Origin: DASUTB01 sp036374835
GTDB taxonomy: Bacteria > Actinomycetota > Actinomycetes > Jiangellales > Jiangellaceae
Direction of reading: 5' to 3'
Length of the DNA stretch: 44,845 nt
NCBI GenBank assembly: GCA_036374835.1
Contig: DASUTB010000007.1
Coordinates: 1 to 44,845, forward strand
Shown here in pieces: positions 33,433 to 41,795 of the stretch. Below the pieces are notes generated by a model. It was not told the origin of the DNA. It ran no database searches and saw only the letters and a list, made by a program, of their open reading frames with translations. Each line of letters opens with the position of its first letter. Position 1 is the stretch's first letter. Both the position numbers and the translations under genes were made by a program.

Positions 33433-33738
33433 CTAGGGGGATGGCGGCATACCGGGCTGGGCGTGAATCGTGCGCTCCAAGGCGGCGATGTACTGATCTC
33501 GGGCCGCCAGTTCCACACTGAGCCGATCCAGGACCGCGTCCACCTGGTCCATCCGGTACCCACGCAGCCCGACGGCGAACTCGATCTCATCGACGTGCAC
33601 CGGTGCGACCGGACCGTCCGGCAGGTAGGGCGATTCCAAGTCGCGCGTCATCGCGTCCAGCCCGTCGACACGGCCCATGGCCGCGGCGGCGACGGCAAAT
33701 AGCACCACCGCCGCAGCGATGGCGAATATGATCAGCAA
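33433..33738 (-). CDS. DivIVA-domain small membrane protein
   Basis: Protein of 101 aa with an N-terminal transmembrane helix (about 2-21) and a DivIVA-like segment (VHVDEIEFAVGLRGYRMDQVDAVLDRL) with the start of a coiled coil (LSVELAARDQYIAALERTI). Related to M. tuberculosis Rv1209, which is also next to folP2. TTG 33738 is the start: GGAGG lies 5 nt upstream. It probably acts at the membrane in growth or division, which is inferred. Confidence 0.85.
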   Translation of the reverse strand: MLIIFAIAAAVVLFAVAAAAMGRVDGLDAMTRDLESPYLPDGPVAPVHVDEIEFAVGLRGYRMDQVDAVLDRLSVELAARDQYIAALERTIHAQPGMPPSP

Positions 33739-33831
33739 AGCTGCCTCCGTCCATCGTGAGCCGGCACCGGCGCCCGGCCGCTCAGCGCGTCATGGCAGCA
33801 TCGTGCCACCTGCCGGCCGAGAGGAGGACCT

Positions 33832-34689
33832 GTGCCGTTGCGTTTGCGCGGGCGCACGATGCCCGCCTTCGCGGTCATGGCGATCGTCAACCGCACTCCC
33901 GATTCGTTCTACGACCAAGGCGCGACATTCGGCTACGACCGCGCTCGGGCTCGAGTCGAGGAGGTCATCGCCGAGGGCGCGACGATCGTCGACGTCGGCG
34001 GTGTGCGGGCAGGGCACGGCCCGGACGTGAGTGTCGCCGAAGAGATCGAACGCACGGCCGGGCTCGTCGCGGCGGTTCGGGCCGATCATCCAGACGTGAT
34101 CATCAGTATCGATACGTACCGCGCGCCGGTGGCTGCGGCCGCATGCGAGGCCGGTGCCGACCTGATCAATGACACCTGGGCCGGCTCGGATCCGGACATC
34201 GCCGTCGTTGCCGGGCGGTTCGGCACCGGGCTCGTGTGCAGTCATACCGGCGGGCTTCCACCGCGAACCGATCCGCACCGACCGACGTATCGGGACGTCA
34301 CGGCCGACGTTCTGGCGGCGACCACGGCGCTGGCCGAACGCGCGGTCACCGCCGGTGTCGCGCGCGACGCGATACTGATCGACCCGACCCACGACTTCGG
34401 GAAGAACACCTACCACTCGCTCGAGCTGACCCGCCGGCTCGATGAGCTCACCGCGTCCGGCTGGCCGGTGCTGGTCAGCCTCTCCCGCAAGGACTTCGTC
34501 GGCGAGACGCTCGGCCTCGGGGTGGACGACAGGTTGTACGGGACGCTGGCCGCCACGGCGATCTCCGCCTGGCGGGGAGCGCAGGTCTTCCGCACCCACG
34601 ATGTCGCCGCGACCAGACAAGTCGTCGACATGGTGGCGGCCATCAAGGGCGACCGTCGGCCGGACGCCCCCCGCCGCGGCCTCGCCTAG
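33832..34689 (+). CDS. folP2: Dihydropteroate synthase homologue FolP2
   Basis: TIM-barrel DHPS-family protein of 285 aa. The pterin-site start NRTPDSF (20-26) and LSRKDFVGE are conserved. The segment usually reading DIGGESTRPG is VDVGGVRAGHG (53-63), as in mycobacterial FolP2, which does not appear to act as a true DHPS. GAGAGGAGG lies just before GTG 33832. The glucosyl-3-phosphoglycerate synthase gene that follows folP2 in mycobacteria is absent here. Its actual substrate is unknown. Confidence 0.88.
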   Translation: MPLRLRGRTMPAFAVMAIVNRTPDSFYDQGATFGYDRARARVEEVIAEGATIVDVGGVRAGHGPDVSVAEEIERTAGLVAAVRADHPDVIISIDTYRAPVAAAACEAGADLINDTWAGSDPDIAVVAGRFGTGLVCSHTGGLPPRTDPHRPTYRDVTADVLAATTALAERAVTAGVARDAILIDPTHDFGKNTYHSLELTRRLDELTASGWPVLVSLSRKDFVGETLGLGVDDRLYGTLAATAISAWRGAQVFRTHDVAATRQVVDMVAAIKGDRRPDAPRRGLA

Positions 34690-34693
34690 GCCA

Positions 34694-34757
34694 GAATGAT
34701 CACGTAAAGCTCCGACGCCCCAGCCAAACGTGGCATGCATGCCGCGCATCGTAGGTA
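34694..34757 (+). repeat. 3'-end family element after folP2
   Basis: The head GAATGATCACGTAAAGCTCC begins 4 nt after the stop. CGACGCCCCAGCCAAACGTGG and the palindrome GGCATGCATGCC (34732-34743) follow. The first about 35 nt match the copy after dapC closely. Nothing else is seen up to 34803. Confidence 0.8.
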
Positions 34758-34803
34758 CATGGTGCGCATTGCGGAAATCGCCGTCCCGCCGTCATCCCAT
34801 GAG

Positions 34804-35496
34804 CTACCCCGGCAGCTCCGTGCCCGGTCCGATCACCTCGAGCACTTCGTCGACGTCGTCGGTCACGGTCAGCAGATCGAGGTCGCCCGGTGAAATCTTC
34901 TTCTCGCCGGCGAGCCGCTCGGCCAGCCAGGTCGCAAGCCCGTTCCAGTAGTCCGAGCCGACCAGTATGATCGGAAAGTCGGTGATTGTCCTGGTCTGGA
35001 CGAGCGTCAGCGCCTCGAACAGCTCGTCCAGCGTGCCGAACCCACCGGGCAGGGCGATGAAGCCGCGCGAGCATTTGACGAACATCGTCTTGCGGATGAA
35101 GAAATTCCGGAACTCGAAGCTCACCGTCACGTACTCGTTCATGCCCTGTTCCATCGGTAGCTCGATACCGAGCCCGACGGACGTGCCCCCGGCTTCGAAA
35201 GCGCCCTTGTTCGCCGCCTCCATGATGCCCGGCCCACCGCCGGTGATGACGACGTGTCCGGCTTCGGCGAGCCGTCGTCCGATCTCGACCGCGGTCGCGT
35301 AGAACGGATCATCCGGTGCGGCCCGGGCCGAGCCGAAAACACTTATCGCCGAGCGGCCCCGAAGTTCACTCAGCTCCTGCGTAGCCAGCACGAACTGGGC
35401 CTGGATGCGCAGCGCCCGCCACGCCTCTGTGTCGAACTGGTCGGGCAGGTTCGCCAGCAGCTGCTGGTCTTCGGTGACGCGGGGTGTTTCGCTCAC
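34804..35496 (-). CDS. LOG-family protein (TIGR00730, Rossmann fold)
   Basis: Predicted nucleoside 5'-monophosphate phosphoribohydrolase of the LONELY GUY family, 230 aa, which can release cytokinin-type bases. Nucleotide-binding and catalytic motifs are VFGSARAAPDDP, GGGPGIMEAANKGA and LPGGFGTLDELFE. GTG 35496 keeps it clear of the dapE end; a longer start at 35550 would overlap dapE. No clear ribosome-binding site. M. tuberculosis Rv1205 occupies the same place near dapE and folP2. Confidence 0.9.
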   Translation of the reverse strand: MSETPRVTEDQQLLANLPDQFDTEAWRALRIQAQFVLATQELSELRGRSAISVFGSARAAPDDPFYATAVEIGRRLAEAGHVVITGGGPGIMEAANKGAFEAGGTSVGLGIELPMEQGMNEYVTVSFEFRNFFIRKTMFVKCSRGFIALPGGFGTLDELFEALTLVQTRTITDFPIILVGSDYWNGLATWLAERLAGEKKISPGDLDLLTVTDDVDEVLEVIGPGTELPG

Positions 35497-35507
35497 GGCA
35501 AGCCACG

Positions 35508-36584
35508 CTAGTCGGCGCCGGTCAGCCAGGCACGCATGCGGTCCTCGCATAGCACGATCTCGCCGATATCCACCCGCTCCTCGTCGTGGTGCGCCAGCAG
35601 CGGATCACCCGGTCCGTAGTTGACCGCGGGAGTTCCCAGCGCGGTGAAGCGGGAGACGTCCGTCCACCCTTCCTTCGCCCGCGGTGTGCCGCCGATGGCA
35701 GTGACGAACGATGCCGCTGCGGCGGCATTCAGACCCGGACGCGCACCCGGAGCGGAGTCGGCCACCGCGACGTCGAACCCGTCGAAGACTTCACGGACAT
35801 GGGCTTCGGCGTCGGCCTCGGATCGGTTCGGCGCGAACCGGTAGTTGACCCCGACGACGCAGCGGTCCGGTATCACGTTGCCCGCGATACCACCGGAGAT
35901 GTCGACGGCGTTGAGTCCCTCGCGATAAGTCAGCCCGTCCACCTCGACGACCTGAGGCTCGTACCGGCGCAGCCGCTCCAGCACGTCGGCGGCCGCGTGA
36001 ATCGCGTTGCTTCCCATCCACCAGCGCGCGCTGTGCGAGGCGGTGCCGTGCAGCGTGACGGTGGCTTTCATCGTGCCGTTGCAGCCGCCCTCGACGACGG
36101 CGGACGTCGGCTCCATGAGCACGGCGAAATCTCCGGCCAGCCAATCTGGGTGAGCTCCGGCAATTCTCCCAAGCCCGTTGCGCTCGGCCTCGACCTCCTC
36201 ATGGTCGTAGAAGACGTAGGTGACGTCGCGCCGCGGCGCAACGATCGACGCCGCCAGCCGCAGCATGACCGCGACCCCGCCCTTCATGTCGACGGTGCCC
36301 CGTCCCCACAACACGTCGCGCTCGCGCCGGGTCGGCAGGTTGCCCGCGACCGGCACGGTATCGATGTGACCTGCGATGACGACCCGCTCACCGCGGTCTA
36401 GATCGGTCCGTGCGACAACCGCGTCGCCGTTGCGGGATACGCGGAGGTGTGGCACCGCCGACAACGCGTCCTCGACCGCATCGGCCAGCTCGCGCTCATT
36501 GCCACTGACCGAGTTGATGTCGCAGATCGCCGCGGTGAGTTCAGGCGCGGGCATGGATAGATCGAGCGTCACGGCGAATGACAT
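35508..36584 (-). CDS. dapE: Succinyl-diaminopimelate desuccinylase DapE
   Basis: Zinc peptidase-like enzyme of 358 aa that converts N-succinyl-LL-diaminopimelate to LL-diaminopimelate and succinate in lysine and peptidoglycan synthesis. M20 metal and catalytic residues: His73 and Asp75 (AGHIDTVP), Asp99 (GRGTVDMKGG), Glu129/130 (DHEEVE), a dimerisation-domain His (TASHSARWWMG) and the C-terminal AHHDEE. ATG 36584 is used; ATG 36554 is possible. It is divergent from dapD across a 444-nt repeat-filled gap. Confidence 0.93.
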   Translation of the reverse strand: MSFAVTLDLSMPAPELTAAICDINSVSGNERELADAVEDALSAVPHLRVSRNGDAVVARTDLDRGERVVIAGHIDTVPVAGNLPTRRERDVLWGRGTVDMKGGVAVMLRLAASIVAPRRDVTYVFYDHEEVEAERNGLGRIAGAHPDWLAGDFAVLMEPTSAVVEGGCNGTMKATVTLHGTASHSARWWMGSNAIHAAADVLERLRRYEPQVVEVDGLTYREGLNAVDISGGIAGNVIPDRCVVGVNYRFAPNRSEADAEAHVREVFDGFDVAVADSAPGARPGLNAAAAASFVTAIGGTPRAKEGWTDVSRFTALGTPAVNYGPGDPLLAHHDEERVDIGEIVLCEDRMRAWLTGAD

Positions 36585-36653
36585 TACCTGCCCGACATAT
36601 GAATTAACCGCATTGCCCTTGACTGCGCGCTCGGATCACGGCAAGCTCAAGGA

Positions 36654-36726
36654 CGACGGGCGGGGTCGAGCCCGCATACTTGAGCACCGCAACGACGGTC
36701 TTTACTTTGGGACGCCCCGCCCGTCG
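36654..36726. repeat. 12-bp inverted repeat upstream of dapE
   Basis: CGACGGGCGGGG (36654-36665) and its complement (36715-36726) flank 49 nt. It directly precedes the long element at 36738. No gene is visible in 36585-37028; the span holds this repeat, the long element and the two dap promoters. Confidence 0.6.
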
Positions 36727-36737
36727 CCAATCTCCCT

Positions 36738-36986
36738 CAGAATGATCACGTAAACGCCCCGTTGGGTTGCCTAACGTCCCTTCAACGGGTCGCGAACCGT
36801 TATTTCCTCGATCATCGCGTCCAGCGGGTCGTGTCCAGGATTGCCGGCACGACTGCGTGCTTTCGCCGAATCCCTACTCGTCTGGCGAGACGAACAAACG
36901 CGCAAGCGGCCCTGCAGTAAGTAACGCTTCGCGACCCGTTGAAGGGACGTTAAGAGTCGCCTAGAGGCGTTTACGTGATCATTCTG
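36738..36986. repeat. 249-bp MITE-like inverted-repeat element
   Basis: Perfect 21-bp terminal arms (36738-36758, 36966-36986; CAGAATGATCACGTAAACGC...) and perfect 25-bp subterminal arms (36772-36796, 36928-36952; TAACGTCCCTTCAACGG...). The central about 130 bp has no recognisable gene. It shares ends and arm layout, but not core, with 29625-29845. It lies between divergent dapE and dapD; its right end is about 30 nt before the dapD -10 hexamer. Confidence 0.92.
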
Positions 36987-37028
36987 GCCCAGGCGCGGCC
37001 GGCAGTCACGCGTCGCTAGGCTTAGCTC

Positions 37029-37964
37029 ATGCCCGAACCTCGTAGCGCCGCCGGCACCGGCCTTGCCACCATCGCCGACGACGGCACCGTACTCGACGTC
37101 TGGTATCCCGCGCCGGAGCTCACCGAGCCCGCCACCACATCGGACGACGCCACGCCTGCCGACCTCCACGACCTCGAGGGCAAGGACGCCGATCGCCAGG
37201 TGAGCACCACCGTCGTGCACACCGAGTCCGACCTCACCACGCCTCCCAAGGACGCGGCGGACGCATACCTGCGCCTCCACCTGCTCTCGCACCGCCTCGT
37301 CAAGCCACACGAGATCGACCTGACCGGCATCTTCGGCACACTCGCGAACGTCGTCTGGACGAGCTTCGGCCCCTGCCCGGTTCCCGGGTTCGAATCGGTC
37401 CGCGCCCGGCTACGCCGCCGGGGACCGGTGACGGTGCACGGTCTCGACAAGTTCCCGCGGATGACCGACTACGTCATCCCCTCCGGCGTGCGCATCGCCG
37501 ACGCGTCACGGGTCCGGCTCGGCGCGCACCTCTCGTCCGGCACCACCGTCATGCACGAGGGTTTCGTGAACTTCAATGCCGGCACACTCGGCTCGTCCAT
37601 GGTCGAGGGCCGCATCTCGGCCGGTGTGCTCGTGGGGAACGGATCGGACGTCGGCGGTGGCGCGTCGATCATGGGCACGCTGTCCGGCGGCGGCCAGGAG
37701 GTGATCTCGGTCGGCGAAGGCTGCCTGGTCGGTGCGAATGCGGGCATCGGCATCTCGCTGGGCGACGGTTGCATCGTCGAGGCCGGGTGCTACATCACCG
37801 CCGGCACGAAGGTCACCCTCCCCGACCAGCGCGTGGTCAAGGCCCGCGAGCTCTCCGGGCGGGACGGCCTGCTGTTCCGACGTAACAGCGTCACCGGCGC
37901 CGTCGAGGCCGTGGCCCGGGCCGGCGATTGGGGCGGGCTCAATGCGGCGCTGCACGACAATTGA
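37029..37964 (+). CDS. dapD: Tetrahydrodipicolinate N-succinyltransferase DapD
   Basis: Succinyltransferase of 311 aa acting one step before DapC and DapE in diaminopimelate synthesis. The N-terminal about 120 residues are the actinobacterial DapD domain. A left-handed beta-helix follows, with hexapeptide-like repeats (GVRIADASRVRLGAHLSSGT, GVLVGNGSDVGGGASIMG, GCLVGANAGIGISLGDGC). A TAGGCT hexamer (37017-37022) ends 6 nt before ATG and no ribosome-binding site is visible, so the mRNA may be leaderless. Confidence 0.93.
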   Translation: MPEPRSAAGTGLATIADDGTVLDVWYPAPELTEPATTSDDATPADLHDLEGKDADRQVSTTVVHTESDLTTPPKDAADAYLRLHLLSHRLVKPHEIDLTGIFGTLANVVWTSFGPCPVPGFESVRARLRRRGPVTVHGLDKFPRMTDYVIPSGVRIADASRVRLGAHLSSGTTVMHEGFVNFNAGTLGSSMVEGRISAGVLVGNGSDVGGGASIMGTLSGGGQEVISVGEGCLVGANAGIGISLGDGCIVEAGCYITAGTKVTLPDQRVVKARELSGRDGLLFRRNSVTGAVEAVARAGDWGGLNAALHDN

Positions 37965-38022
37965 CCTGCACCGCGCCAACCCGCCGGAACAACCCGCCAG
38001 CCAGCGTCGTTGATCAGTCACG

Positions 38023-38994
38023 ATGAACCAAATCCCGCGCGCGCTGATCACCGTGACGGTCCTCGCCCTGATCGGAGCTGCCGCTGCATTCGCGTTGATC
38101 AGATATATCGACGGCTCGCAGCCGTTCCAGCGAGAGCAGTGCATCGCCGTGGCCGGCGATCATGAAGTCCGGCTCAGCCCGGAGCAGGCGGAGAACGCGG
38201 CGACGATCGCGGCCGTCGCCGAGCAGCGCAACCTCCCGGCGCGTGCGGTCACGATCGCCCTCGCGACGGCGTACCAGGAATCCGACCTGTACAACCTCAA
38301 CTACGGCGACCGTGACTCGCTGGGCCTGTTCCAGCAGCGCCCGTCTCAGGGCTGGGGATCGGCGGAGCAGGTGCAGGACCCGGCCTACGCGGCCGGGGCG
38401 TTCTACGACGAGCTCGTATCGATCGGCGACTACCGCGACATGGAGATCACCGACGCCGCACAGGCCGTCCAGCGCAGCGCGTTCCCCGACGCCTACGCCG
38501 ATCACGAAGAGGACGCCCGGGCACTCGCCTCGGCGCTGTCCGGTTACTCCGAGGCGGCGCTGTACTGCACGTTCTCCGCCGCCGACTACGAGCCGCAAGA
38601 GCTCGGCGAGGACGGTCTGACGCCCCGGGCCAGCGCGGTACTCGACGAAATCACCGCCACGTTCGGCGAACTGCCCACGGGCGGCTTCGACCCGGCCGGC
38701 GTCTCAGCCGGGCACATCGGAGGATCCGCACACTACGACGGCCGTGCGATCGACATCTTCTTCCGGCCACATGACGATCCGGGGCGCAACCGTGCGGGTT
38801 GGATCCTGGCGCACTGGCTGGCCGTGCACGCGGACCGGCTCGACATCGCGACGCTCATCTACGACGACATGATCTGGACGGCAAGGCGCGCGGACGAGGG
38901 CTGGCGCCCCTACGAACATCCCTCAGGGGATACGACCAACGTGACGCTGCGCCACCTCGACCACGTCCACGTGGACGTGCAGCGCGGCCGGTAG
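38023..38994 (+). CDS. Membrane-anchored cell-wall hydrolase-like protein
   Basis: Protein of 323 aa with one N-terminal membrane helix (about 7-27). The centre (ALATAYQESDLYNLNYGDRDSLGLFQQRPSQGWG) resembles a family of actinobacterial lysozyme-like domains. The C-terminal about 110 residues (GSAHYDGRAIDIFF and LDHVHVDV) fit the ARB-07466/VanY-like fold with His and Asp ligands. Cell-wall activity is inferred. No clear ribosome-binding site before ATG 38023. It follows dapD by 58 nt on the same strand. Confidence 0.78.
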   Translation: MNQIPRALITVTVLALIGAAAAFALIRYIDGSQPFQREQCIAVAGDHEVRLSPEQAENAATIAAVAEQRNLPARAVTIALATAYQESDLYNLNYGDRDSLGLFQQRPSQGWGSAEQVQDPAYAAGAFYDELVSIGDYRDMEITDAAQAVQRSAFPDAYADHEEDARALASALSGYSEAALYCTFSAADYEPQELGEDGLTPRASAVLDEITATFGELPTGGFDPAGVSAGHIGGSAHYDGRAIDIFFRPHDDPGRNRAGWILAHWLAVHADRLDIATLIYDDMIWTARRADEGWRPYEHPSGDTTNVTLRHLDHVHVDVQRGR

Positions 38995-39072
38995 GACGGC
39001 TCCCGCGCCCGAGGGTTCTGCCGTGAGCGGACGGGTCTTGTCGCAGGCGTGTCGGGCCGGTTGGGTTGGATC

Positions 39073-39978
39073 ATGCGTGATTTCCGATTCGGAGTGAACT
39101 ACCCGACAGACAAGATCGCCGACTGGATCGAGCACTGCCGCACCGCCGAGCAGCAGGGCTACGACGCGGTGCACGCACCGGACCATCTGGGGAGCCCGGC
39201 GCCATTCGCCATGCTCGCCGCCGCCGCACAGGTGACCGAGCGGTTGCGGCTCGGCACCTACGTGCTGAACAACGGCTTCTGGAATCCCCATCTGCTCGCC
39301 CGGGAGGCGGCGACCGTCGATCAGCTGTCCGGTGGACGGCTCGAACTCGGACTCGGCCTCGGCTATGTCCGCGACGAGTTCGACACTGCCGGCATTCCGT
39401 GGGAGCCGCATGCCGATCGCGTCGGACGACTCGGCGCGTCGATCAACACGCTCAACACCCTGTTCGCCGAGGGTGGTGCCGAACCTCGCCCGGCGCAACA
39501 GCCCCGTCCCCCCATCATGATCGGTGGCCACAATGAGCGACTGCTCCGGCTCGCCGCCGAGGTCGCCGACATCGTGGCGTTCACCGGGGCGGTTGCCCGC
39601 AAGGACGGCCCGTCCGGGGCGCTGCGCCTAGTCCCGCCCGACGACGTCGACGAACGGGTCGAGCTGGTGCGCAGCGAGGCCGGCGAGCGGCTGCCCGACA
39701 TCGAGTTCGGATCGCTGATCCAGTACGTGGAGATCACTGACGACGCCGAGCGCAGCGCGGCCGACCTGGTTGAGCGCTTCAATGACGCCGATCTCGACAC
39801 GACGGAGAAGATTCTGGCAAACCCGTTCATCAAGATCGGCACGCCGGCCGAGCTGGCCGACGAGATCGTCCGCGACCGGGACCGGTTCGGCTTCACCTAC
39901 CTCGTCACGCACGGCCCGCACCGCGACAAGCTGGCCCAAGTGATCTCTGCCGTCCGCGCCAGAGTCGATAGCACCTAG
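39073..39978 (+). CDS. LLM-class F420-dependent oxidoreductase
   Basis: Luciferase-like TIM-barrel oxidoreductase of 301 aa, probably F420-dependent (TIGR03621 type). Conserved segments include FRFGVNYP, YDAVHAPDHLG, LRLGTYVLNNGFWNPHLLAREAATVDQLSGGRLELGLGLGY and PPIMIGGHNERLLRLAAE. Substrate unknown. ATG 39073 gives the family start; GTG 39049 is in frame without a better ribosome-binding site. The stop shares CTAG with the convergent permease remnant. Confidence 0.88.
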   Translation: MRDFRFGVNYPTDKIADWIEHCRTAEQQGYDAVHAPDHLGSPAPFAMLAAAAQVTERLRLGTYVLNNGFWNPHLLAREAATVDQLSGGRLELGLGLGYVRDEFDTAGIPWEPHADRVGRLGASINTLNTLFAEGGAEPRPAQQPRPPIMIGGHNERLLRLAAEVADIVAFTGAVARKDGPSGALRLVPPDDVDERVELVRSEAGERLPDIEFGSLIQYVEITDDAERSAADLVERFNDADLDTTEKILANPFIKIGTPAELADEIVRDRDRFGFTYLVTHGPHRDKLAQVISAVRARVDST

Positions 39979-40294
39979 GCGTCCCTCCTCGCGAACAGGA
40001 TGTAGCCGGCTGCTGCGGCCCCGGCCGCCCACAGCGCCAGCACTCCGAGACCGGGCCACGGCGTGATCGGGAGCTCGTCGAGCCGCAATGTGTTTTGGAT
40101 CGACTGCCCAGCGGTCGTCGGCGACCACTTCTGGAGCCGCTCGTGCCATATCGGGTCGGAGACGAACTCTGTAACGACGGGCACGACGAACAGCAGGGCG
40201 AACACCGCGGTCAACGTGACGGCGGTGTCCCGGATCAGCGCGCCGACGCCGAGGCTCAGCAACGCGATCAGTGCAAGGTAGAGGGCCGTTCCAC
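39975..40294 (-). pseudogene. C-terminal remnant of an ABC-2 permease
   Basis: About 105 codons encode the last part of an ABC-2 permease: ALYLALIALLSLGVGALIRDT, VPVVTEFVSDPIWHERLQKWSPTTAGQSI and a final hydrophobic span GLGVLALWAAGAAAAGYIL. The homologous sequence stops abruptly near 40294, where the opposite strand begins a LuxR fragment; further upstream codons are only the antisense of that fragment. The N-terminal about two thirds and any ATPase partner are missing, so it is non-functional. Confidence 0.82.
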
Positions 40295-40497
40295 TGACGC
40301 CGCGCGAAACCGAGGTACTGCGGCTCGTCGCCGCCCGCCTGTCCAACCAGGAGATCGCTGCGCAGTTGGTCGTGGGCGAGGAGACCGTCAAGACGCACGT
40401 CAGCCGCATCCTGCACAAGCTCGGGCTGCGCGACCGCACCCAGGCGGTGGTGGCTGCCTACGAGTCCGGCCTCGTCATCCCGAACCGCCCAGAATAA
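40282..40497 (+). pseudogene. C-terminal HTH remnant of a LuxR-type response regulator
   Basis: The frame from about 40288 encodes LTPRETEVLRLVAARLSNQEIAAQL, VKTHVSRILHKLGLRDRTQAVVAAYE and ends PNRPE-stop: a complete LuxR/NarL DNA-binding domain without its receiver domain. The frame is closed by TAG at 40279-40281 and has no ATG, GTG or TTG before the domain. It abuts the permease remnant on the other strand, which points to a deletion joining two divergent genes. Confidence 0.85.
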
Positions 40498-40557
40498 CCA
40501 TGTTTGGCATGGAATTCCGTGCCAAACATGGTCTGCAGACCCCGTAAAGCACCGATA
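40492..40557 (+). repeat. 3'-end family element after the LuxR remnant
   Basis: The head GAATAACCATGT includes the remnant's TAA stop. The stem ACCATGTTTGGCA (40497-40509) and its complement (40520-40532) enclose GGAATTCC, giving a nearly perfect 36-bp palindrome. The tail CTGCAGACC ... AAAGCAC resembles other copies. The stem is the same as after GH6. Confidence 0.85.
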
Positions 40558-40649
40558 GTCCGCGCAACGGCTCCGGATCGGCCGCGGCAGCACTAGCGAC
40601 AACGACAGCCCAGAACGCAACGAGAGCCGAACTGCCGTTGCTCGGCGTC

Positions 40650-40716
40650 TCGGAACATTGCCATGCTTATAGGCGTGGTTTGGCTGGGGCTTCGGAGTTT
40701 TACTTGATCATTCTGG
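40650..40716 (-). repeat. 3'-end family element after dapC
   Basis: Read on the minus strand: CCAGAATGATCAAGTAAAAC, CTCCGAAGCCCCAGCCAAAC. The last four dapC codons and its TAA stop are made of this head. It is very similar to the copy after folP2. The stretch 40558-40650 shows nothing I recognise. Confidence 0.78.
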
Positions 40717-41785
40717 TGCCGGCGTTGGCGATGTGGTCGTCCGCGGCGGTCAGCGCGATGCGGACGTGCTGCTCCCCCGATGGTCCGTACAGGCTGCCAG
40801 GAGCGACGAGAACGCCGCGATCGGCGAACCAACCCACCGTGTCCCAACAGCGCTCGTTCCGCGTCGCCCACAGATAGAGCCCGCCGTCGGACCTGTCGAT
40901 ACGGAACCCGGCCTCCTCCAGCGACGCCCCGAGGGACGCCCGGCGACCCCAATACCGGTCGCGCTGCTCGTCGACGTGCCCGTCGTCACCGAGCGCCTCG
41001 ACCATGGTGCGCTGAACCGGCGCCGGCACGATCATGCCGGCGTGCTTGCGCATCTCGAGGAGGTTTCGCACGAGGTGTACGTCCCCGGCGACGAAGCCCG
41101 CCCGGTACCCGGCGAGGTTCGACCGTTTCGACAGCGAGTGCACGGCGAGTACGCCGTCCAGCGAGCCCCCGTTCACTTCTGAATCCAGCACCGATACCGG
41201 CCGATCACGCCATCCGAACTCCAGATAACACTCGTCCGAGGCGACGACGGTGCCGCGCTCGCGCGCCCATGCGACCACCTTGGCCAGGTGCTCGGCCGGA
41301 AGCACCTGCCCGTCCGGGTTGCGCGGCGAGTTCACCCAGATGAGGCCGGGCCGGGCCGGGCCGAGCGCGACGACCGAGTCGGCCCGCACCGATCTCGCGC
41401 CGGCCAGTCGGGCACCGATGTCGTACGTCGGGTACGCGAGTTCCGGGAACGCGACCGTGTCGCGCTCGCCGAGCCCGAGCATCGTCGGTAGCCAGGCGAC
41501 GAACTCCTTGGACCCGATCAACGGCAGCACGCCGTCCGGGTCGACGCCATCGATGCCCCACCGGCGCGTGAAATACGCCGTGACGGCCTCTCGAAGCGCG
41601 ACCGTCCCTGCTACGGCCGGATACCCCGGCGCATCGGCAGCCTCGGCCAGTGCCTCCCGCAGCAGCTTCGGCGTCGGGTCGACCGGGGTGCCGACCGACA
41701 GATCGATCAGCCCGCCCGGGAACGCCGTGGCGCGCTCCCGGTACGGCTGAAGCGAAGCCCAGGGAAACTCCGGCAGCGGGCGCAC
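40700..41785 (-). CDS. dapC: Succinyldiaminopimelate aminotransferase DapC
   Basis: PLP-dependent class I/II aminotransferase of 361 aa, between DapD and DapE in diaminopimelate synthesis. PLP-site residues: NSPRNPDGQV, Asp184 and Tyr187 in ASDECYLEF, and Schiff-base Lys220 in SLSKRSNLAGYR. GTG 41785 lies 10 nt after the fdxC stop, so they form an operon, as fdxC and the adjacent aminotransferase gene do in M. tuberculosis. The final residues RMIK and the stop are encoded by a repeat head. Confidence 0.9.
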   Translation of the reverse strand: MRPLPEFPWASLQPYRERATAFPGGLIDLSVGTPVDPTPKLLREALAEAADAPGYPAVAGTVALREAVTAYFTRRWGIDGVDPDGVLPLIGSKEFVAWLPTMLGLGERDTVAFPELAYPTYDIGARLAGARSVRADSVVALGPARPGLIWVNSPRNPDGQVLPAEHLAKVVAWARERGTVVASDECYLEFGWRDRPVSVLDSEVNGGSLDGVLAVHSLSKRSNLAGYRAGFVAGDVHLVRNLLEMRKHAGMIVPAPVQRTMVEALGDDGHVDEQRDRYWGRRASLGASLEEAGFRIDRSDGGLYLWATRNERCWDTVGWFADRGVLVAPGSLYGPSGEQHVRIALTAADDHIANAGTRMIK

Positions 41786-41795
41786 GTCCGCTCGC

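Noticed and set aside
36771..37310. Minus-strand open frame covering the 36738 element and the start of dapD
   Set aside because: The recurring peptide pieces (NDHVNAS, RVAKRY) also seen at 16.3 and 29.7 kb are translations of repeat sequence, not a gene.
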